Assembly (NCBI RefSeq): GCF_003576645.1 | Contig: NC_044929.1 | Coordinates: forward strand, 19,844,033 to 19,908,032 | Reading direction: 5' to 3' | From: Ipomoea triloba | Lineage: Eukaryota; Streptophyta; Magnoliopsida; Solanales; Convolvulaceae | Length of the DNA stretch: 64,000 nucleotides | In this document: positions 24,801 through 36,081 of the stretch, piece after piece | Layout: every line of letters begins with the position of its first letter | How positions within the stretch are numbered: position 1 is the stretch's first letter | Program-made: the position numbers and the translations under genes | The notes under the pieces: model-generated | Seen by the model: only the letters and a program-made list of their open reading frames with translations | Told to the model about the DNA's origin: nothing | Database searches by the model: none

Positions 24801-24939
24801 GCATGAAGTATTACTATAGACGCAATTGTTAATCATACTAGATAAATTCAAATAATATACTTGATCATGGTACATGATTCAAAAAATGCCGGTGTTGGTG
24901 TCAATAAACACTTTAGACTTTTATTAATTTTACGACTTG

Positions 24940-25072
24940 TAATAACCGCAAACCGCACAGAGAGGTAAACCGCATTAGGAAGATTGTATGCGACAAGCTC
25001 GGTCAAGAGAGTGTTGACAGAAATTGAATTCATGACATTCAAACACTAGAATCATGCTCCACCCACTTGATC
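24940..25072 (-). repeat. SINE-like repeat, copy 1
   Basis: On the minus strand it reads GTGGGTGGAGCATGATTCT (A-box-like, tRNA-type) and later 'ctctcttgaccgagcttg', 'taatgcggtttacctct'. The same string of words recurs at 46646-46750 (-), 56525-56775 (+) and 56790-57068 (+). I infer a tRNA-derived SINE family. Polymerase III origin is not proven because the B box is degenerate. Confidence 0.45.
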
Positions 25073-26493
25073 ACTCCTTTTGGGGCATAGACATTCCTTA
25101 ATTATTACTCCATAATATTTAAAGTGATCTAGACATAAGTTTTCAAAATAGGGAAGTTAGACACGAGTACTTCCGACTTAATTAGTTGGTACTCAAGTGG
25201 TAGATTGTGAGCAAGGCGCAGAATCAAGATTTGGCAATCACAGCGCGAGAGTTACACCTAATGTGATCGATGAACTCCTTGTGAGCACCCAACCCTCCGC
25301 TGAATTATCTTAATTTATCTCTCCACTATCATCTCGGGCTGGACGAGTACATACATGGTTAGAAAGCTAGGTGAAAATGAAGAAGTTGTCAGTTCGTTGA
25401 ACAACATGAATAACTTTCCCGGCTTATGCGGAGAATTACAGACGTTTGTTGAGATTGGCATCTTAAGAAGCATAATTGCAAGATGCACTAATGTAAGAGA
25501 TCTAAGGTTTCACGTTTGGTTATGCTCAAAAAGGGGTCCATTCTGTGACATTTGTGTTAAATCACAGCCATCCCACTAACGCTGCGCTAGGACACCTCAA
25601 TCATTCCCACAACCAATTTTTCACTCACACATACCACTTCAAATTAACCAATTCAAACCCCTTTGAGTTTAACGTTGGATCGTCTACGTGGACTTCAGTA
25701 AAATAAAAATCCCCCAAGATCTACTTTCATCATTCAACAATGTGATCTACTTTGTTTACAATGTGCCAAGTGTTGAGAGTGATGATGTAATGTGTAATGT
25801 CAAGTTTAAGAGACTAGAAAGCATAATGATAGTTATTAGAATCATAAATAATGTTAAAAATTTTAAGATTTTTTATCGTTCAAAAATGCCAGAGTTCTAA
25901 TTTTAAGTTTCTGGTCACAAATTATCTATCTAATTACTTTGGGCATATGAAAAAAATCCTATGTTGTTATTATTGATCAGTGACCACTCACCAAAAGTAA
26001 TTAGAAACACCAACCATTAACAAAGGTCATTGAAAAACTTGAACAGTTAAATTGTTAATAAGTATGTCCGATCCACAAAGTTGTTATCAAGTATCATCAT
26101 TGTGAGGTACTGAGGAGCATTAATTGGGACTAGTTACTCACAATGTGATCTACTTGCAAGTTGTAAGGTGTCAAGAGCAATGTAATGAAGCATAATGAAC
26201 ATTGTTAGAATGATATGCAGGCTGGAAACTTAAATTTTATGACCACTAAAAAGTCGTTGAAAATTTAAAGTTCTTTTTATTAGAAATGATTTTTTCAACT
26301 AAGTGTCTGACTATTTTGGAGATTCAAAAATTCCTTTGTCACTATTATCAACCGCCCATCAAAAGTTGTCAATAACACTAATCACCAACAAATGTCGTTG
26401 AAAAACTTAATCGGTTTAAGTCGTTGTTGAGCATTGCATATACATATATTCACAGAGTTCTAACCAATAGCGGCCAAATAAATAAATAAATTA

Positions 26494-26555
<62 letters not shown>

Positions 26556-26933
26556 AATCATCATCATCATCTAAAAACATAATAAGTCAATCCAAGTTAT
26601 ATCATTGATTTATGTCCCTTTTTTTGTATGCGAATAAAGGTATACATTTTACTTTAAATGTTATACACTTCAATTTTATTAGACAAAACTTTCCTTACTA
26701 CATTCTTGTTAGACAAAACTACGTACCCTTACACCGTTATAACTCTGTTACTATTTAATTCTAACATTCATAGCTTCATCATTATTACCATACGCATATC
26801 TGTCATATCTTTTTCCTATTATTTAATTATCATTTTATTAAAATTAATATATAATTAATTTAATTGTTGATTATATTTTAATTAAATTTTTATGAATGAC
26901 AAATCATATATGTGTGTATATAATACACATATT
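25073..26933. other. Intergenic with an AAT/AAC microsatellite
   Basis: A trinucleotide run AAT then AAC lies at about 26495-26555, followed by a short CAT run. Frames at 25355 and 25688 are short and match nothing I recognise. Confidence 0.4.
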
Positions 26934-27033
26934 ATTTGCGTATATATAAACTGAACTATAATTTTTAATTATTTATATTTATCATTTGCGTATATATAAA
27001 CTGAACTATAATTTTTAATTATTTATATTTATC
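26934..27033. repeat. Perfect 50-bp tandem duplication
   Basis: Positions 26934-26983 and 26984-27033 are identical head-to-tail copies starting ATTTGCGTATATATAAACTG. The absence of any difference indicates a recent duplication, or an assembly slip. Confidence 0.9.
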
Positions 27034-28320
27034 AAGTTTTAGAAATGGGTATGAATTTTCACGCATCATACGTATTCATTTGCTATCTCCCGCCTAGTTC
27101 AACTGAACTGAATTTTTAGCAATTGGTCGGTCGGAAAAGGGTTCAAGATTTTAGAGTCTACAGATGAACAAACAAAAAGAGAAGAAAACCTAAAAAGAAA
27201 AATGACCGAGTAAAGGAAGAAAAAAAAAAAGCGATTAGAGCTAGGGGAAGCATGGGATACTTTTGAAATTATCCAAATGTTAAGGAGTTGCATTTTAATA
27301 GCACAATCAAGTCTTAGAAAAAAATGTTATATATGTCAATGACCTTGTGGTCAAGCGGCATGAAGTGACTCTCCCAAATAGAAGATTATGGGTTTGAGCT
27401 TCGATGGGGACGATATTGACTCGTTAGGTTTCAATAATTAATCAACTCAAACTGAAAATGCTAATAGATAACTCAACTCTTTCTTCTTTGTTTATTTTCT
27501 TTAGTATATTTTACTCATTTTTAAATTTGATTTTTTGTGTTTAATAGTACTTTTAGTGTAGTTTCTAAATATATAAATTTTGTATACTAATACTAAATTT
27601 AATATTATGAAAAATTGAATTAAAAATAAGTTTAGTTAAGTCTCGTTAACCGAACTAGACATATAAAATGGGACGGAGGGAATAATATAATGAGTTGCAA
27701 TGATACCCATGTGGCTAATTAATATAATGAGTTGCACTACTGATTCTACTGTGCTAAAACCTTCATCCATGGTGCTTACTGCCTAATTAAAATGCCATTA
27801 TTCACAATTGATGTGGACAATGACATGCAGCAAAGGGAAGCATGGCAATAAATTATTAAAAATTCACCAAAAGCAAATCAAGTAGTGATGAAAAGCTCCA
27901 GGCCACTCTAGCTAATATAATAATTATTGAAGATGAATTTTGAGTTACTACTGTGACTGTTCAGTGTGTGATTCATGTTAAGGTTAAATCAATGTATCAA
28001 TCAATGTGAAACTGGGAACATAACAAATAAAGCCATAAAGAGTGGACATTTGCAAGCACTAGAATTGAATTGCGCGCCACATTATATTGATTGAGCTGAT
28101 CTGGTGTGCTCTCAAATGTTAACCGGCCTGATTCTTTGAACTACTGTGGACAAGAATGATATATAGGAGGAAGGATTAAGATTCCCAATGTGACAATTAA
28201 TTAAGAGTTGAAAGTGATGGGATAGGCTAGGAAACTCAGACTGAATAGATTATCACAGTTCAGTTACTTTAATTCGATCTATTCAAAGACATTGCAATCA
28301 AACTTTAGAGCCTAAGTGAA
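27034..28320. other. Intergenic with a tRNA-like SINE head at about 27338-27440
   Basis: TTGTGGTCAAGCGGCATGAA (A-box-like) is followed about 30 bp on by ATGGGTTTGAGCTTC (B-box-like). The pair aligns with 'gcgttcaaatgtcatgtagtgactctc...gagattgagta' at about 41262-41318, suggesting a second SINE family. No other feature is clear. Confidence 0.35.
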
Positions 28321-28329
28321 ACGCATTGA

Positions 28330-28690
28330 GTCAATTCACAAGTCACGGCCCATGTGACTTAGCTCAAGAGGTGGCCTTGGCCTAGTTTCGAAGATCCACC
28401 TAGCTAATAAGGAGTGTTTACTTGAAAATGTGATAGGAATAACATGGATATGCCTCGTTAATGTTGATCATAAGGTCACACTGGGATATTAAAAAGTATG
28501 TGCCTTAATTACCAACTGGTCACTTCCCCAGTGCGGTACAACCGCCATGGACAAATTATAAATAGAAGAATGACACTAGAACGAAGCGAGACACCTTCAC
28601 TTTACTAATGAAAACCTTGTACTCAATCTCTTAGCATATTTGAGCACCGCAATCATTTTTCATTATTTTCCCTTTGAGTTAATTATATAT
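28330..28690 (+). repeat. Possible LTR remnant
   Basis: A stretch with better GC balance carries a TATA-type ATTATAAATAGAAG (about 28556-28569). Downstream is 'acaccttcactttactaatgaaaac', resembling the U3/R part of a plant LTR. I cannot define termini or a partner LTR, so the call is tentative. Confidence 0.25.
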
Positions 28691-28822
28691 ATCACCAGAA
28701 ATAATAGTCTTAGCTGAAAACAAGATACTCAAAAAGTTTATTTTTTATATCTTAACCTTTTTTTTATCAACCACATGTAATCAAAGTTGGAAAAAACTCA
28801 ACTTTCCTTTGAATACAAACCT

Positions 28823-28985
28823 CGTGACATTAATTTAGTGGATGAGCAATTACGTACACTTGAAACTCTCCCCAGACAAAGGTGGGTTTGAATCCCCACC
28901 ACAGACAATCTGAAGATGAGATCCACTAATTTTATTTGATTGGGTTACGCTCCTGGTATGCAGAACGGTATAGTTTGGTGTGAGG
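28823..28985 (+). repeat. SINE-like repeat with clear B box
   Basis: An A-box-like TTAGTGGATGAGCA (about 28836-28849) is followed about 40 bp later by GGTGGGTTTGAATCCCCACC, which contains a near-consensus polymerase III B box. The spacing suits a tRNA-derived SINE head. The 3' limit is uncertain. Confidence 0.45.
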
Positions 28986-30075
28986 CTCGAAACTAAGTAT
29001 CAATAAAATTAGGTTAGGTAAAAAGTTAGCCAGCACTGTCCATATTCCTTCAAGGGCAAGCGACTAAGGCAGAAATTAAAACAACTAAAAAATATTATAC
29101 GAAAGACTGAAAGAGCTCTAGCAAGTAGCCTACCTGCAGCATGAAAAAAAAAAAAAGCACATTGGAATATTGAAGTCCATAGAACAGTATTAATTATTAA
29201 AGTAGGAAGTGAAGCTCCTTCCTTCAAAGCATATGCTTACTCTTTTAAGGTATCTTTGAAAGTGCAAAATTTGAATTGGGTTTTGGTCTGCCTATGTATG
29301 TCTAATGTTAAATTTTTTATTGGAAATGGAAGAAAGCATATATTATCGTCTTGGTCGTCGTCCCTTTACTACGCTAATCATTTGGTCTTTCATGTTATTT
29401 AATCATGAGTTGAAGCTTATAATAGTAGTGAGAGCTTTTATTTAATTTGCCTAACTAAAGCCTATTACTCCCATTGTTTAATTTTGGCCTATAAGTAGGG
29501 AGGACTCTGATCTGCTGATTCTTGTCCACCGGCACCGGCGCCGGCGCTCTGTTGCCCACTACATCCCCTCAAGTGGGTGACATCAATTTTTTTTTTGTTA
29601 ATTTTAATTACTTTAATGATATTTCATTTTTATTTATTTAATTATCATGAATCCAACTATCAATTTCGTATTATATTGTGCAAAGGTCTCATGGCAAAAC
29701 AAAACTCCCACAAGTGCTCTTTTTTTTTTTGAGTATTATTGACTCCGTTACAGTGTAGTATTTTTTCATAGCTACTTTCTCAAACCTACTGAAGCACAAG
29801 CGCTCTTTGTTTTAATGTATAATTCATCAAGAAAATATCTGTGCACTCATACCCACAATAGAATCAATCACATGCCCATATTACACTTTGGGATAACCAA
29901 CAAAGCTAGGCAAAGTTATTATCTTATGGGAACAACTATAGCCAAATTAATCAAACTGTTAGGATGGTAAATATTCAACTTCCAATTGTAACATTTTCAA
30001 GTTTGAGCTGCCTATTAATTTTTTGGTTAAAATTGATTAGTTATGAACAACTTAGACCGGTAATAGAGCTCCCTT
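28986..30075. other. Intergenic, nothing recognised
   Basis: A short GC patch CACCGGCACCGGCGCCGG lies at about 29528-29545. Otherwise AT-rich spacer up to the copia element. Confidence 0.4.
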
Positions 30076-30210
30076 TATTAGGACTCTCTGAGTTTGAGTC
30101 ACGTTAGGACTAGCTATCCTACTCTACCTGAGACTCCCCTTGTATATATATCTCCTATTCCTCATCATTGTAATTGTTCAATTGAATCAATACAATATTC
30201 AGTTCTCATC
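30076..30210 (+). repeat. 5' LTR of the copia element
   Basis: It starts TATTAGGACTCTCTGAG and ends AGTTCTCATC. It differs from the 3' LTR at two positions (C/T in 'actctctg', T/A in 'tatctcct'). The start is TA rather than the usual TG. If the end is instead taken at the CA (30208), two bases separate it from the primer-binding site, but the flank match is then lost. Confidence 0.9.
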
Positions 30211-30220
30211 TGGTATCAGC
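30211..30220 (+). other. Primer-binding site (tRNA-iMet type)
   Basis: TGGTATCAGC directly follows the 5' LTR and matches the 3' end complement of plant initiator tRNA-Met over its first nine bases. Confidence 0.8.
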
Positions 30221-30240
30221 TAGCCTAGGTTTATTTTCCA

Positions 30241-31655
30241 ATGGCTGACGACTCTGTTAATTCTTCCGAACGGACCGTTTCTGATGCAGCTATTTCTTCT
30301 GCGGTTTCTTCAGCAGCTGCTTCTCTGTCTGCTGCACATCACTATGTTAGCATTAAGCTAACGAACAAGAATTTCTTGTTTTGGAGGACGCAGGTTATTC
30401 CGTTTCTTCGTGGGCACGACCTCATGGGTTTCGTTGATGGCACGAACTCTTGCCCTAATCGTTTTCTTCCCGTTTCTGAAGGCTCCTCCGCTGCTGCTGC
30501 TCTACCCAACCCGCTGCATGCTCCATGGGTGCGCCAAGATCAGGCGGTCCTTAGCATGTTAATCTCTTCACTTTCGTCGGAAGTTATGTACCTCGCAATT
30601 GGTTGCACTACGTCGCGTGATCTCTGGTTGGCGCTTAAGCAGGCTCTCGCTTCTTCCAGTCAAGCTCGGATTATGCATATTCTTGGACAGCTGCAAACAA
30701 TACGCCAAGGTGATGCCTCCGCCGTCGACTACATTGCTCGTGCGCAAGTTATGGTGGAAGATCTAGCTCTTGCTGGCCGTGCGGTTCCTTTGGAGGATCA
30801 GAATATGTATATTTTCAGAGGTTTACGTCCATAATATCACTCTGTCGTAGCCTCTTTGAATGTTCGAGGTCAGCCGGTGCGTCTTCCCGAACTCGCCGAT
30901 CTCCTTGGCTCGCATGAGTTCGCTACCGGTGATAGCTATGGTAGTGTTCCAGCCCCTGCAGCTGCGGCTTTTGTTGGCCAGCGTGGTAGTGGAGGTCGGT
31001 CGCGGTCTTGGCGTGGCGGATCGAATCGCCGCGGTGGGAATCAGTCACGTGGCGGTGCTGTTTTCGCCGACCAGCAGCAGCAGGGCGGTGGTGTGCAGCG
31101 TGGACGTGGCTCGCATGGCGGTGGCAGGTCACGTGGGCGATGTGGTGGTAATTGGCAGCCTCAATGCCAATTATGTGGCAATTATGGCCATCTCGCACCA
31201 GCCTGTTTTTCTTTAATTGGCCGTGGACTCCAAGCTCATTTAACATATGCTGAGGATGCGCCGAATCTTGTGTCTGACTCGCATCTTTGGATTCCAGACA
31301 CTGGGGCGACAAATCACGCGACCCCTGATATTGTTGCGTTCTCTACATCTGAAGAGTACACTGGTGGTGATGTTCTTCGAGTTGGTGATGGTACAGGTTT
31401 GCTTATTAGTCATACTGGTCATGCTTCTTTTTCTACCTCGTCTAAAGTATTTAGGATGTCTGATATTTTACATGTTCTTGGTTTGTCTTCCTCTCTTTTA
31501 TCTGTGCAACGCTTTGCAAAAGATAATAAAGTCTTTTTTGAGTTTCATCCATCCTTTTTTGTTGTGAAGGATATAGCAACCAAGGCAATTCTTCTTCGCG
31601 GCAATAGTTGCAATGGTCTCTACACGCTGCCCATTCCGAAAAACAGTCCCCGTGC
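30241..31655 (+). pseudogene. copia gag and protease, with an in-frame stop
   Basis: The frame opens at the ATG 30241 (MADDSVNSSERT). It runs 197 codons through the gag core (LTNKNFLFWRTQVIPFLRGH; 'LWLALKQALASSSQARIMHI') to TAA at 30832-30834 and continues in the same frame afterwards. A Gly/Arg-rich stretch leads to a CCHC zinc knuckle CQLCGNYGHLAPAC (about 31168-31209), then the aspartic protease active site DTGATNH (about 31300). The segment ends at the N at 31656, inside the pre-integrase zone; the expected His-His part of the integrase zinc finger is absent. One base change would explain the stop. Gag forms the particle and protease cleaves the polyprotein. Confidence 0.88.
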
Positions 31656-31656
31656 N

Positions 31657-33348
31657 GGTTCTAGTCGCAATAATCGTTGTACTTCTTCTTTGTGTTCTGC
31701 GTGTCAATTGGGCAAGTCTGCTCGTTTCCCTTTGCCACATGTAGACTCTGTTAGTTCGAATATTCTTGATTTGATTTATACTGATAATTGGGGACCAGCT
31801 CCTGTTTTGTCTTCTTCTGGTTATCGTTATTTTGTTCTTTTTGTTGATGACCATTCTCGTTACACGTGGTATTATCCTATGAAATTGAAGTTTGACTTGT
31901 ATGCCATTTTTGACAAGTTTCGTGCCTTAGTTGAACGGTCATTTAATCGCAAAATTAAGGCTATTCAGTCTGACTTAGGAGCTGAATACAAAAAGTTACA
32001 TACTGTTCTTCTTCAGTTAGGGATTAATCATAGACAATCATGTGCCTACACTCATGAACAGAATGGTCGTGTTGAGAGGAAGCACAGGCATATTGTCGAA
32101 ACTGGTCTTACTCTTATGGCTCGTGCGTCTGTTCCATCTCGTTTTTTGGACTTTGCTTTTGAAACTGTTGTTTACTTGATTAATAGAATGCTATCTAGTG
32201 TTTTGCAGAATTCCAGTCCTCATTTATTGTTACATAAATCTTCTCCCTCATACTCTTTTCTTCGTGTGTTTGGTTGTCTTTGTTATCCTCACTTGCGTCC
32301 TTATAATCGTCACAAAATGTCGCATCGGTTATCTCCTTGTGTCTTCTTAGGTTATCCTGAGTCTTTTAGGGGGTACAGATGCATAGACTTAACGACTAAT
32401 AAGATTTATATCTGCAGACATGTATACTTTGACGAGAATGTGTTTCCCTTTGTTAGTAGGGTTGCTGTGCCATCTCCTCCCTCTGTGCAGAAGCCGTGGG
32501 CTGAATCGGTTTTACAGGTATTGTGATCTTCTCTTGCTGATTCTGCTCAGGCTGCTTCTCCTGTCACCACCACTGCTGCTCCTACTCGTCAAAGAGGACG
32601 ACCCCGTGGCAAGTCCACACGTCCAACTGTTCGCTCCCATGCAATGGCTACGAGGAGTCGGTCTGTGGCTCCACTTTTGGCTCTCTCTGCTCAGGCCTGT
32701 CCTACCGAGCCCACTTGCTACACTCAGGCAGTTAAATTTTCTGAATGGCGAGAAGCAATGGATCTGGAGTTCAATGCGCTTTTGCACAATCAGACTTGGG
32801 TTCTAGTTCCTCCTCGCCCAGGTATGAATGTGATTGGGTGTAAGTGGGTTTTTCGTACTAAACGTAAAGCTGATGGTTCAATAGAGAGGCATAAGGCGAG
32901 ACTTGTGGCGAAAGGGTTTAATCAAGTTCCTGGTCAGGACTTTTTTGACACCTTTAGTCCGGTTGTGAAACCCACTACAGTCAGATTGCTTTTGAGTTTG
33001 GCTATTTCCTCAGGTTGGGTGGTTAGGCAGCTTGACGTACACAATGCATTTTTGAATGGTGATTTGGCTGAAACTGTTTATATGTGTCAACCACCCGGGT
33101 ATGCTGATGCTCAATTGCCTGATCACGTTTGTCTGTTGAGGCGTTCCTTATATGGCTTAAAGCAAACTCCACGAGCTTGGTTTAATCGGCTGCATACTTT
33201 TTTACTCTCTGTTGGGTTTATAGCTTCAAAGACTGATGTGTCATTATTCTATTACTCTCGTGGTTCTGCATGTGTGTATCTTTTAGTATATGTTGATGAC
33301 ATTTTGGTAATGGGGACTGATGAGCTACTAGTGTCTGATTTACTCTCT
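31657..33348 (+). pseudogene. copia integrase and N-terminal RT, first copy of identical repeat
   Basis: It carries the Cys-Cys half of the integrase zinc finger (CSACQLGK) and then the catalytic core: Asp in IYTDNWGP, Asp in IQSDLGAEY, Glu in NGRVERKHR. An in-frame TGA follows at 32524-32526. The reverse transcriptase opens with WVLVPPRPGMNVIGCKWVF, passes RLVAKGFNQ and LYGLKQTPRAW, and reaches the catalytic YVDDILVMG (about 33289). It breaks off at the N at 33349. The segment is identical to 33358-35049, and its ends coincide with single Ns. I read it as an unmerged overlapping contig rather than a true duplication. Confidence 0.85.
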
Positions 33349-33357
33349 NCTGTTAGT

Positions 33358-35940
33358 GGTTCTAGTCGCAATAATCGTTGTACTTCTTCTTTGTGTTCTG
33401 CGTGTCAATTGGGCAAGTCTGCTCGTTTCCCTTTGCCACATGTAGACTCTGTTAGTTCGAATATTCTTGATTTGATTTATACTGATAATTGGGGACCAGC
33501 TCCTGTTTTGTCTTCTTCTGGTTATCGTTATTTTGTTCTTTTTGTTGATGACCATTCTCGTTACACGTGGTATTATCCTATGAAATTGAAGTTTGACTTG
33601 TATGCCATTTTTGACAAGTTTCGTGCCTTAGTTGAACGGTCATTTAATCGCAAAATTAAGGCTATTCAGTCTGACTTAGGAGCTGAATACAAAAAGTTAC
33701 ATACTGTTCTTCTTCAGTTAGGGATTAATCATAGACAATCATGTGCCTACACTCATGAACAGAATGGTCGTGTTGAGAGGAAGCACAGGCATATTGTCGA
33801 AACTGGTCTTACTCTTATGGCTCGTGCGTCTGTTCCATCTCGTTTTTTGGACTTTGCTTTTGAAACTGTTGTTTACTTGATTAATAGAATGCTATCTAGT
33901 GTTTTGCAGAATTCCAGTCCTCATTTATTGTTACATAAATCTTCTCCCTCATACTCTTTTCTTCGTGTGTTTGGTTGTCTTTGTTATCCTCACTTGCGTC
34001 CTTATAATCGTCACAAAATGTCGCATCGGTTATCTCCTTGTGTCTTCTTAGGTTATCCTGAGTCTTTTAGGGGGTACAGATGCATAGACTTAACGACTAA
34101 TAAGATTTATATCTGCAGACATGTATACTTTGACGAGAATGTGTTTCCCTTTGTTAGTAGGGTTGCTGTGCCATCTCCTCCCTCTGTGCAGAAGCCGTGG
34201 GCTGAATCGGTTTTACAGGTATTGTGATCTTCTCTTGCTGATTCTGCTCAGGCTGCTTCTCCTGTCACCACCACTGCTGCTCCTACTCGTCAAAGAGGAC
34301 GACCCCGTGGCAAGTCCACACGTCCAACTGTTCGCTCCCATGCAATGGCTACGAGGAGTCGGTCTGTGGCTCCACTTTTGGCTCTCTCTGCTCAGGCCTG
34401 TCCTACCGAGCCCACTTGCTACACTCAGGCAGTTAAATTTTCTGAATGGCGAGAAGCAATGGATCTGGAGTTCAATGCGCTTTTGCACAATCAGACTTGG
34501 GTTCTAGTTCCTCCTCGCCCAGGTATGAATGTGATTGGGTGTAAGTGGGTTTTTCGTACTAAACGTAAAGCTGATGGTTCAATAGAGAGGCATAAGGCGA
34601 GACTTGTGGCGAAAGGGTTTAATCAAGTTCCTGGTCAGGACTTTTTTGACACCTTTAGTCCGGTTGTGAAACCCACTACAGTCAGATTGCTTTTGAGTTT
34701 GGCTATTTCCTCAGGTTGGGTGGTTAGGCAGCTTGACGTACACAATGCATTTTTGAATGGTGATTTGGCTGAAACTGTTTATATGTGTCAACCACCCGGG
34801 TATGCTGATGCTCAATTGCCTGATCACGTTTGTCTGTTGAGGCGTTCCTTATATGGCTTAAAGCAAACTCCACGAGCTTGGTTTAATCGGCTGCATACTT
34901 TTTTACTCTCTGTTGGGTTTATAGCTTCAAAGACTGATGTGTCATTATTCTATTACTCTCGTGGTTCTGCATGTGTGTATCTTTTAGTATATGTTGATGA
35001 CATTTTGGTAATGGGGACTGATGAGCTACTAGTGTCTGATTTACTCTCTAAACTGTCTAATGCTTTCAAAATTAGAGATCTTGGTGAACCTGGTTTCTTT
35101 CTTGGAATTGAGCTAGTCAAAACTAGCAATGGTGTTATTCTTTCTCAACAGCGGTACATGTCAGACATCTTGAAACGGGCTGGAATGACTGATTGTAAAC
35201 CTCTCGCCACTCCTATTTCTACATCGAAAACTCCATTGCTTATTTCAGATTCATATGAAGATCCAACGAAATACAAGAGTTTGGCTGGTGCTCTCCAGTA
35301 TCTCACAATTACACGGCCAGACTTATCCTTTGCGGTCAATCAATTGTGTCAACATATGCATGTTCCAACATTGTCTCACTGGGAGCAGCTAAAACGAGTG
35401 CTCAGGTATGTCAAAGGCACCTTCTCATTCGGCTTGCGTGTAACTCAGTCAAATTCTGGAGAGCTTCATGCTTTCTCTGATTCTGACTGGGCTGGTTGTC
35501 CTGAGGACCGTAAATCTACTAGTGGGTATGCAGTGTTTCTTGGCACCAATCTTATCTCTTGGGTGTGCAAGAAACAGAAGACAGTTGCAAGATCATCCAC
35601 GGAAGCTGAGTATAAAGCCTTGGCTGATGTTTGTACTGAGGTCATATGGATCATGTCCTTGCTGCGTGAGATCAAAATTGATGGCATCCTTACTCCCAAA
35701 TTATGGTGTGATAATCTTGGTGCTACTTATATGTGTGCGAATCCAATTTTTCATGCAAGAACTAAGCACGTGGAGATTGACTACCACTTTGTTAGAGATA
35801 GGGTTGCCAATGGAGATATCCAGGTTAACTTTATTTCCACAAAAGATCAATTAGCTGATATCTTTACAAAAGCTTTGCCTAATCCTAGATTTTCTTTTCT
35901 TAGGGACAAGCTTCAGGTTAGTAGTTTACCCTGCGCTTAA
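33358..35940 (+). pseudogene. copia integrase, RT and RNase H, complete 3' part of pol
   Basis: The same integrase core and TGA (34225-34227) appear, then the full reverse transcriptase with YVDD (about 34990) and the copia RNase H: the acidic [21 protein letters not shown], and the tail KHVEIDYHFVR..LADIFTKAL. The frame ends in TAA at 35938-35940, at the polypurine tract. The eight bases CTGTTAGT (33350-33357) are upstream sequence not present in the first copy, so this contig reaches slightly further 5'. This copy, rather than the first, is continuous with the 3' LTR. Confidence 0.88.
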
Positions 35941-35946
35941 GGGGAG
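35939..35946 (+). other. Polypurine tract
   Basis: AAGGGGAG lies immediately upstream of the 3' LTR and overlaps the pol stop codon. It is the expected primer site for plus-strand DNA synthesis. Confidence 0.8.
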
Positions 35947-36081
35947 TATTAGGACTCTTTGAGTTTGAGTCACGTTAGGACTAGCTATCCTACTCTACCT
36001 GAGACTCCCCTTGTATATATATCACCTATTCCTCATCATTGTAATTGTTCAATTGAATCAATACAATATTCAGTTCTCATC
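35947..36081 (+). repeat. 3' LTR of the copia element
   Basis: This is the 135-bp partner of 30076-30210, with two substitutions and no gaps. It is followed directly by CCCTT, the same five bases that precede the 5' LTR. Confidence 0.9.

Larger units (their letters stand above)
30076..36081 (+). mobile_element. Ty1/copia LTR retrotransposon, disrupted
   Basis: Two 135-bp LTRs (30076-30210, 35947-36081) bound one gag-pol frame in the copia order: gag, protease, integrase, reverse transcriptase, RNase H. CCCTT occurs directly outside both LTRs (30071-30075, 36082-36086), fitting a 5-bp target duplication. The LTRs differ at two sites, so insertion looks recent. The frame carries an in-frame TAA (30832-30834) and TGA (32524-32526, repeated at 34225-34227), so this copy is not autonomous as read. 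Single Ns at 31656 and 33349 bound an identical 1.69-kb tandem repeat, which makes the element look about 1.7 kb too long. The short LTRs fit small plant copia lineages such as Ale/Retrofit; lineage is inferred. Confidence 0.93.

Noticed and set aside
25355..25900. Two short plus-strand frames
   Set aside because: No start context, no domain, and normal intergenic composition.
28330..28690. Full retrotransposon starting near 28.3 kb
   Set aside because: Only one LTR-like segment is seen. No primer-binding site, internal domain or partner LTR.
27338..28985. Intact tRNA genes suggested by A/B-box-like words
   Set aside because: No cloverleaf can be drawn. The words fit SINE heads better.
30860..35854. 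Many secondary frames within the copia element
   Set aside because: Alternative-frame shadows of gag-pol.
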